This document shows positions 5,919 through 11,163 of a DNA stretch of 11,163 bases, one piece after another. Both the position numbers and the translations under genes were made by a program. Source of the stretch: Bacteroidota bacterium (GTDB taxonomy: Bacteria; Bacteroidota; Bacteroidia; Flavobacteriales; Flavobacteriaceae); the NCBI GenBank assembly GCA_004356305.1, contig SMXJ01000172.1:1-11163 (forward strand), given 5' to 3'. The number at the start of each line of letters is the position of its first letter. The stretch's first letter is position 1. Below the pieces are notes generated by a model, which did not search any database, was not told the origin of the DNA, and worked only from the letters and a program-made list of their open reading frames with translations.

Positions 5919-6287
5919 TAAAACCTTCACCACCAATATTCCAAAGAAAACAGCGCTAAAAGCCATCATAAAACTACCGAAGGTATATAAGGCGAATAAC
6001 CCGTAGTCTCCGTTCTTCAGAAAGAGATGATTCTCATAAACAAAGGCCGAAAATGTGGTGAAGCCTCCACAAAATCCGGTGGCGATCAACAACATCGTAT
6101 TTTGGGAAATACTGTCGTTCTTTGCTGCTATCCCGAGTATAATTGCTACCGATAAACTCCCGATAATATTCACCGCAAAAGTACCGTATGGAAATCCTGT
6201 AGTCGCGCTGTTCAGGTATTTGCCTAATCCATAACGCAGGGTACTACCCAACCCGCCACCTAAAAATACTAAGAGTAATGGCTTCAT
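5916..6287 (-). CDS. crcB: Fluoride-specific ion channel CrcB/FluC
   Basis: The 123-residue membrane protein has the full CrcB/FluC signature: GGGLGSTLRYG near 10-20, YGTFAVNIIGS near 34-44 with the conserved Asn, and GFCGGFTTFSAF near 72-83, which supplies the phenylalanines and the TM3 break of the fluoride pathway. Four hydrophobic segments are visible (about 3-20, 36-56, 64-84, 97-121). In the family two copies form an antiparallel dimer in the cytoplasmic membrane that exports fluoride passively. There is one gene here, so a homodimer is expected. It starts 6 nt after the stop of the upstream SRPBCC/GyrI-like gene, and so is almost certainly co-transcribed and perhaps translationally coupled. 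I see no fluoride riboswitch directly before it. Length and motifs are normal. Confidence 0.96.
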   Translation of the reverse strand: MKPLLLVFLGGGLGSTLRYGLGKYLNSATTGFPYGTFAVNIIGSLSVAIILGIAAKNDSISQNTMLLIATGFCGGFTTFSAFVYENHLFLKNGDYGLFALYTFGSFMMAFSAVFFGILVVKVL

Positions 6288-6293
6288 TTGCGA

Positions 6294-7358
6294 CTATTTA
6301 TTTCCGCTGTAATTGGGATCGTTACTTCTCAGATCCTTATAAACCGGCACATAAATTTCGGTAAGCCACTCAGCTGGATTGGGAACACTATCCGGATCGT
6401 TGCTATAAACCTCAAACATCTTTTTACTAGGATCGGCTACGAGGTTATTTTGTGCTACATATTCCTGCGCCTTTTGATAAGCTTCTGCCAGGTTTGTGTA
6501 ATTACCCATCAAGACGGTTTTTACCGCGGTAAGCGGTTCCATATAACCACAAAGCACGTCTCCTTGGATAACAATGATCCGTTCATTTACAGGTATCGCT
6601 GTGGAGAATATAACGGTGCCGTTTGCTTCATCCCATTCGTTATATATGGTGAAAGGCATACCAGCCATTGTGATCCTATATTGTTGTATAAAACCGGAAA
6701 CTTTATCCATCATTGGTCCCATTTTACTACCGATCTCACCTAGTTTTGTCGCTGCCGTAGTGTACATATAATAACCTCCGCCGTGCTCCTTAATTCCTTC
6801 CACGGTTATGGTATATTTTTTCATATCCTCTTCTACTGCCTTCGCAATTCCTTCGAGACCATCAGCATGCATTTTTTTCATATCGGCGTCGAAATCCATG
6901 TCACTAAACGCATAGTAGGCCTTGTCCATAAAGGTATGTTCTCCTTTGATCCCCCATGTCACTTTGGTTCCTCCATCTACTTCTTCGAAGTTCCAATATA
7001 CTTTCGGGTTTCGTTCTCCTCCCGGAGTGATTAAGGTAAGATCTTGCAGTATTTCTTTATTGAGAGTAACACTTGTGGTTTTCACAGAACCATCTATCAT
7101 ACCGGTCCACGAATAGGAGGCTCCTTCACCCATGGTTTGCTCAGGGAAGGAAAATATCATTGTTGAGTCTTCTTTTTTCCATGGGCCCCATTCTTCCCAG
7201 GACCTGAGATCATTTATTTTATTAAAGATCACTGAGTTGGGCGCGTTGATTATTTTAGATTCTTTTAGATCGTACTTTCCGTCTTTGGTGCCAAAATACA
7301 CCGCTCCGCCGATAAGAACGATCAGGATCAAAAAGAGAAGATATTTCAAGAGCTTCAT
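6294..7358 (-). CDS. Membrane-anchored SRPBCC + GyrI-like two-domain protein
   Basis: This 354-residue protein has a single N-terminal hydrophobic segment (about 4-23, LKYLLFLILIVLIGGAVYF), probably an uncleaved anchor. It is followed by an SRPBCC (polyketide cyclase/START-like) domain at about 31-181, recognisable from VIFNKINDLRSWEEWGPW, YSWTG and VTWGIKGEHTF. Residues about 184-342 look like a GyrI-like/AraC effector-binding domain: VEGIKEHGGGYYMYTTAATKLGEIGSKMGPMMDKVSGF, then PFTIYNEWDEANGTVIFSTAIPV and a late EIYVPV strand. Both folds bind hydrophobic or small organic ligands, so the protein may sense or carry a small molecule at the membrane; no enzymatic residues stand out. It is the first gene of a unit with crcB, 6 nt apart, with a candidate promoter at 7454-7484. 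A role in fluoride resistance is not implied by its domains. Confidence 0.82.
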   Translation of the reverse strand: MKLLKYLLFLILIVLIGGAVYFGTKDGKYDLKESKIINAPNSVIFNKINDLRSWEEWGPWKKEDSTMIFSFPEQTMGEGASYSWTGMIDGSVKTTSVTLNKEILQDLTLITPGGERNPKVYWNFEEVDGGTKVTWGIKGEHTFMDKAYYAFSDMDFDADMKKMHADGLEGIAKAVEEDMKKYTITVEGIKEHGGGYYMYTTAATKLGEIGSKMGPMMDKVSGFIQQYRITMAGMPFTIYNEWDEANGTVIFSTAIPVNERIIVIQGDVLCGYMEPLTAVKTVLMGNYTNLAEAYQKAQEYVAQNNLVADPSKKMFEVYSNDPDSVPNPAEWLTEIYVPVYKDLRSNDPNYSGNK

Positions 7359-7444
7359 GCCGTGGTTATTTTTGATATTTCCTCGCTAAGATAATTAATT
7401 TTAAAAAGCTGAATCGGGCGAAGTGAGGGCATCCAATATTTTGT

Positions 7445-7484
7445 TACATTTGTCAAAAATAAATTATCGATACTGAAACCGAAA
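7445..7484. promoter_or_regulatory. Back-to-back promoter boxes in the divergent gap
   Basis: TACATTTG (7445-7452, plus) and TATTTTTG (7461-7454, minus) are two exact TAnnTTTG boxes facing away from a 1-bp centre. The minus box has TTTC at 7484-7481, 19 nt upstream, as a possible -33 element and would serve the SRPBCC-crcB unit with a leader of about 90 nt. The plus box lacks a clear -33 and would give the M49 gene a leader of about 110 nt. A weaker plus alternative is TTG at 7500-7502 with TAGTTTAT at 7521-7528. An inverted pair TGAAACCG (7474-7481) / CGGTTTCA (7532-7539) brackets this region. Confidence 0.4.
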
Positions 7485-7571
7485 GTTTGAAATATTAAAT
7501 TGATTTTAAATACGAATTATTAGTTTATCGACGGTTTCAACTTACCATTAAAAATAACTAAATACATAAAA

Positions 7572-9620
7572 ATGAAACATAAACTTTTGTTGATAGCAGC
7601 TTTAGTAAGTCTGTTGTTCTTTTCATGTGGGGAAGGACAGAAAAATGAAAAAATTGACGATACGGTTGCCGTAAAAAACCTAGAAACTTCCGATTTTAAT
7701 TATAATGTAGATCAGTTTGCGGATCTCAGAATATTACGTTACCAGATCCCCAGTTGGGAGGGCCTGACTTTAAAAGAACAGAAGTTGGTTTATTATCTTA
7801 CCCAGGCCGGTTTGGCAGGGCGTGACATTATGTGGGATCAAAACTATCGTCACAACCTAAAAATAAGAAAAGCCCTCGAAACTATCTATACTTCATACGA
7901 TGGTGATAAATCATCGGATGACTGGAAAAACTTTGAAGTTTACTTAAAGCGGGTATGGTTCTCAAACGGAATTCACCATCATTATTCCAATGACAAAATT
8001 AAGCCTGAATTTTCTCCGGAATATTTAAAAGGTTTGATAGCCGCTACCGGTGCAACACTTGAAGGTGAGGCCTTCGATGTGATCTTTGATGATACCGATG
8101 CCAAAAAAGTAAATCAGGGGAAAGGTGTTGATAATGTTGCCCTTTCGGCCGTAAACTTTTACGGACCTGATGTGACGAATGCAGATGTTGAAGGATTCTA
8201 TCGAAATATGAAGTCACCATCACCTGACAAGCCATTATCCTACGGACTAAATTCCCAACTTGTAAAAGAAGATGGGGTATTAAAAGAGCGTGTATATAGA
8301 TCGGGAGGATTATATGGAGCCGCAATCGATAAGATCGTAGAATGGCTTGAAAAAGCACAAGGCGTTGCCGAAAACAAAGAACAGGGAGATGCCATGGGAT
8401 TACTAATTCAGTATTACAACACAGGAGACTTGCAGATCTGGGACGATTATAACGTAGCCTGGACTTCTGCAACCGAGGGTAATATTGATTATATAAATAG
8501 TTTCATCGAAGTGTACAACGATCCGTTAGGATATAGAGGTTCATATGAAACTATAGTCCAGATCAAGGATTTTGATATGTCAGAGAAAATGTCGGTTTTA
8601 TCTGAAAATGCTCAATGGTTTGAGGATAATTCTCCTCTGATGGAAGCACACAAGAAGAAAAATGTAGTTGGTGTGTCCTACAAAGTGGTCAATGTAGCCG
8701 GTGAAGCCGGGGATGCCTCGCCAAGTACTCCAATTGGGGTGAACCTGCCTAACGCCAACTGGATTCGTGCATCCGTCGGAAGTAAGTCTGTTTCTCTTGG
8801 AAATATTATCAACGCCTATAATAACTCCGGAAATTCGGATCGATTAAAAGAGTTTGTGAACGATGAGGAAGAGTTGGCCTTGGAAGAAAAGTACGGACAA
8901 ATGGGTGATAAGTTGCACACTGCTTTACATGAGGTTATCGGACACGCTTCCGGACAATTGAACCCGGGTGTTGGTGAAACCAAAGAAACACTCAAAAACT
9001 ATGCGTCTACCTTGGAAGAAGGCCGTGCAGACTTGGTAGGACTATATTATTTGTATCACCCAAAATTACAGGAACTCGGTCTTGTAGATGATTGGAAAAA
9101 AGTGGGTATGGCGGCCTTCGATGGATATATTCGCAATGGGTTGATGACACAATTAATTCGTCTGAATTTAGGAGACGATGTAGAAGAATCACATATGAGA
9201 AATCGCCAATGGGTTTCTGCCTGGGCTTTTGAAAAAGGAGCAGCAGATAATGTAATCGAAAAAATTACACGTGACGGCAAAACCTACTTCAACATTAATG
9301 ATTATGAAAAGTTGCACGAATTGTTTGGAGAACTATTACGGGAAACACAGCGTATTAAATCCGAAGGGGATTACGCGGCAGTTGAGGCCCTGGTTGAAGG
9401 CTATGGTGTAAAGGTGGATCAGGAGTTACATGCTGAAGTTCTGGAGCGGAACAAGCGATTTACATCGGCGCCCTACAGCGGATTCGTAAACCCTGTGATC
9501 GTGCCAAAGGTGAATGATGATGGTGAGATCGTGAGCTTTAGTATAGAACAACCGGAGACATTTGAAGAACAAATGCTCTACTATTCTAAGAATTACAACC
9601 ATTTACCTGTTGAGAATTAA
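7572..9620 (+). CDS. Lipoprotein metallopeptidase, family M49 (dipeptidyl peptidase III-like)
   Basis: This 682-residue protein begins MKHKLLLIAALVSLLFFSCG, a lipoprotein signal peptide with Cys19 as the predicted lipid-modified residue. The M49 zinc site is intact: HEVIGH at 453-458 supplies His453 and His458 with catalytic Glu454, and EEGRAD at 482-487 supplies the third ligand, expected to be Glu483. In the family these enzymes release dipeptides from the N-terminus of short peptides. The gap between the two motifs is 25 residues, shorter than in human DPP III (His455 to Glu508), as in the shorter bacterial forms. The usual EECRAE/D motif has Gly in place of Cys. The conserved-looking segment NANWIRASVGSKSVSLGNI lies at about 395-413. 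The lipid anchor places it in the envelope, where it could finish breakdown of peptides made by other peptidases. It is a single gene with its own terminator. Activity on particular substrates cannot be read from the sequence. Confidence 0.92.
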   Translation: MKHKLLLIAALVSLLFFSCGEGQKNEKIDDTVAVKNLETSDFNYNVDQFADLRILRYQIPSWEGLTLKEQKLVYYLTQAGLAGRDIMWDQNYRHNLKIRKALETIYTSYDGDKSSDDWKNFEVYLKRVWFSNGIHHHYSNDKIKPEFSPEYLKGLIAATGATLEGEAFDVIFDDTDAKKVNQGKGVDNVALSAVNFYGPDVTNADVEGFYRNMKSPSPDKPLSYGLNSQLVKEDGVLKERVYRSGGLYGAAIDKIVEWLEKAQGVAENKEQGDAMGLLIQYYNTGDLQIWDDYNVAWTSATEGNIDYINSFIEVYNDPLGYRGSYETIVQIKDFDMSEKMSVLSENAQWFEDNSPLMEAHKKKNVVGVSYKVVNVAGEAGDASPSTPIGVNLPNANWIRASVGSKSVSLGNIINAYNNSGNSDRLKEFVNDEEELALEEKYGQMGDKLHTALHEVIGHASGQLNPGVGETKETLKNYASTLEEGRADLVGLYYLYHPKLQELGLVDDWKKVGMAAFDGYIRNGLMTQLIRLNLGDDVEESHMRNRQWVSAWAFEKGAADNVIEKITRDGKTYFNINDYEKLHELFGELLRETQRIKSEGDYAAVEALVEGYGVKVDQELHAEVLERNKRFTSAPYSGFVNPVIVPKVNDDGEIVSFSIEQPETFEEQMLYYSKNYNHLPVEN

Positions 9621-9648
9621 CTATTGATCTAATAGACCAATATTATTA

Positions 9649-9681
9649 AGGCTCCCGATTTTTCGGGAGCTTATTTTTTTT
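9649..9681 (+). terminator. Intrinsic terminator after the M49 peptidase
   Basis: GCTCCCGA (9651-9658) pairs perfectly with TCGGGAGC (9663-9670) around a TTTT loop, and TTATTTTTTTT follows at 9671-9681. GC-rich stem plus T-run is a textbook Rho-independent terminator, about 30 nt after the stop codon. It separates this gene from the next plus-strand gene. Confidence 0.92.
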
Positions 9682-9738
9682 CACTACATTACATATTCTT
9701 CCATATTCGAGCTTCCTACTATTTTAAATTAAGATCAT

Positions 9739-11163
9739 ATGAAGTTTGTTTTGACGTTATCATACTTCCTTTATTTTTCTTTATTGAATTCACAAATTTA
9801 TTTTGAAGAAAAGGCTGCGCAATTGGGATTGGATGTGGCCTATGGCAATGGATTTTTAGGGGGAGGTATTTCATTTTACGATTTCGATAATGACGGACTT
9901 GACGATATAAGTTTAGGCTCTGCAACGGGGACAGATTATTACTTTTTTAAAAACATGGGGGGCTATTTTCAACCGATCTCATTTGCCGGTATTTATGGAG
10001 GGAATTTGCAAACAAAACAGGTAGTCTGGGTAGATTTTAACAACGACGGATATTTAGATTTTTTTGCCGCGAGTGATGAAGGACTTACCAAACTATTTAA
10101 GAATAATCAGAATGGTGTATTCACTGATGTGACTGCTTCCTGTGGTTTTCCTACAGAATTGTATGATACTTTTGGCGGGGCCTGGGGAGATTATAATAAC
10201 GATGGTTTTTTGGATGTGTTTTTGACTATACGGGATGCTTCGCAGGTATATCCAAATTTATTATACCGGAATAATGGCGATGGTACTTTCACCGATGTTA
10301 CGGTAATGGCAGGATTGGAAACGGATGGATATATGACGTTTTGCGCTGTTTTTTTTGACTACAATAACGATGGTTATCAGGATATTTACATGGCCAACGA
10401 TAAATTTGTTACGGAGAATATTCTGTACAGGAACAACGGCGATGGTACTTTTGAAAATGTAAGTGAGGTTGCTGGCGTGAATCTTATAATGGGGGCTATG
10501 TCTACAACTATTGATGATTATAATAATGACGGATGGTTGGATATCTATGTTACGAATGATGACCAGGTGATTCCCAATACCACTACTGGCAATGCATTAC
10601 TTCTAAATAACGGAGACGGAACTTTTACCAATGTAGCGGTTTCTTCAGGCACTACTTTTAATAGTGTAGGTTGGGGGGCGGTATTCTTGGACGCCGATAA
10701 TGATGGCGATCATGATCTGTATGTTAGTGGGAGTAATACAGACCCTAACGGTCCTTTAACGGCGGCTTTTTATGAGAATTCAGGAGATGGGACATTTTCA
10801 ATCCCTAAAGATGCCGGTTTCGAAAATGATACAGGGATCAGCTTTTCCAATGCCATCGGTGATGTTGATAATGATGGTTACCCTGAAATTGTAGTGCTTA
10901 ATAATGGGGGTGGCAATATATTCTTATGGAAAAACAGTTCTGTCGATGATCAAAATTGGCTAAAAGTTAATCTTCAGGGCACGATTAGTAATAAAATGGG
11001 CATTGGTTCCTGGATCGAAGTAAGTGCCGGAGGGCAAATACAATATCATTATACACTATGCGGTGAAGGATATCTGGGCCAAAATAGCGGAAGTGAATTT
11101 TTTGGTTTGGGAACTAATCAGACCATAGATTATGTAAAAGTCAAATGGTTGAGTGGTACCGTA
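9739..11163 (+). CDS. Exported FG-GAP/VCBS repeat protein with ASPIC/UnbV domain, C-terminus outside window
   Basis: An open frame of 475 codons runs from ATG 9739 to the right edge without a stop. Residues 1-19 (MKFVLTLSYFLYFSLLNSQ) look like a Sec signal peptide. The body carries seven Asp/Asn-rich loops of the DxDxDG type at about 48-56, 99-107, 151-159, 207-215, 260-268, 318-326 and 375-383 (for example DFDNDGLDD, DYNNDGFLD, DADNDGDHD), each expected to bind calcium in one blade of a beta-propeller. NNGDGTFTDV-like turns alternate with them. From about 404 (NWLKVNLQGTISNKMGIGSWIEV ...YHYTLCGEGYLGQNSG) it enters an ASPIC/UnbV domain, giving a CRTAC1-like architecture. In flavobacteria such proteins are exported and often end with a type IX sorting signal, which would be beyond the edge. 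The function is probably surface binding or adhesion; no enzyme motif is seen. It is separated from the M49 gene by a terminator, so it needs its own promoter; none is clear in 9682-9738. Confidence 0.85.
   Translation, partial: MKFVLTLSYFLYFSLLNSQIYFEEKAAQLGLDVAYGNGFLGGGISFYDFDNDGLDDISLGSATGTDYYFFKNMGGYFQPISFAGIYGGNLQTKQVVWVDFNNDGYLDFFAASDEGLTKLFKNNQNGVFTDVTASCGFPTELYDTFGGAWGDYNNDGFLDVFLTIRDASQVYPNLLYRNNGDGTFTDVTVMAGLETDGYMTFCAVFFDYNNDGYQDIYMANDKFVTENILYRNNGDGTFENVSEVAGVNLIMGAMSTTIDDYNNDGWLDIYVTNDDQVIPNTTTGNALLLNNGDGTFTNVAVSSGTTFNSVGWGAVFLDADNDGDHDLYVSGSNTDPNGPLTAAFYENSGDGTFSIPKDAGFENDTGISFSNAIGDVDNDGYPEIVVLNNGGGNIFLWKNSSVDDQNWLKVNLQGTISNKMGIGSWIEVSAGGQIQYHYTLCGEGYLGQNSGSEFFGLGTNQTIDYVKVKWLSGTV

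Noticed and set aside
6288..6743. Plus-strand open frame opposite the SRPBCC/GyrI gene
   Set aside because: The minus strand encodes a coherent two-domain protein here. The plus-strand translation is Ile/His/Cys-rich without motif and is read as a shadow.
7359..7571. Fluoride riboswitch controlling the crcB unit
   Set aside because: I could not find a GGCGAT-type start with the expected pseudoknot pairing on the minus strand before the first gene, and crcB itself has only a 6-nt gap upstream.
9719..9925. Minus-strand frame of 68 codons over the start of the FG-GAP gene
   Set aside because: The plus frame has a signal peptide and DxDNDG repeats continuing to the edge; the minus frame is its shadow.

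Overview
The window looks like chromosomal DNA from a member of the Flavobacteriia (Bacteroidota). The evidence is low GC, A-rich leaders in place of clear Shine-Dalgarno sites, several copies of the Bacteroidota -7 promoter box (TAnnTTTG), two lipoproteins with short signal peptides, and exported proteins of the types common in marine flavobacteria. I see no rRNA, tRNA, CRISPR array, transposase or phage gene. It reads as core metabolic and envelope genes separated by small repeat-rich gaps.

Layout, left to right. (1) 1-220, minus: the N-terminus of a secreted protein, cut by the window edge. (2) 388-3834, plus: a 1148-residue fused B12-dependent acyl-CoA mutase (B12 domain, G-protein chaperone, mutase barrel) of the IcmF type, with a 15-bp palindrome just upstream. 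(3) 3835-4046: a gap with hairpins and degraded intergenic repeat sequence. A related stretch lies inside the icmF reading frame at 1814-1880. (4) 4047-4442, minus, and 4574-5014, plus: a divergent pair made of a small helical protein of unknown function and an Lrp/AsnC regulator, each with a recognisable -7 box. (5) 5011-5769, minus: a DJ-1/PfpI-domain lipoprotein whose stop overlaps the lrp stop. Its start codon abuts an array of 7-bp repeats that fills much of the gap to crcB. (6) 5916-7358, minus: a two-gene unit of a membrane-anchored SRPBCC + GyrI-like protein and the fluoride channel CrcB/FluC. (7) 7572-9620, plus: a lipoprotein metallopeptidase of family M49 (dipeptidyl peptidase III), closed by a strong intrinsic terminator. 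(8) 9739 to the right edge, plus: an exported FG-GAP/VCBS repeat protein with a C-terminal ASPIC/UnbV domain, cut by the edge.

Functionally the genes are mixed: short branched acyl-CoA metabolism, an amino-acid-type regulator, fluoride resistance, envelope peptide turnover and exported repeat proteins. Only the SRPBCC-crcB pair looks like a true operon. The most interesting signals are in the repeats: repeat-like sequence that appears to have been absorbed into the interdomain linker of IcmF, and heptamer arrays between crcB and the pfpI-like gene. I found no convincing new multi-gene system.
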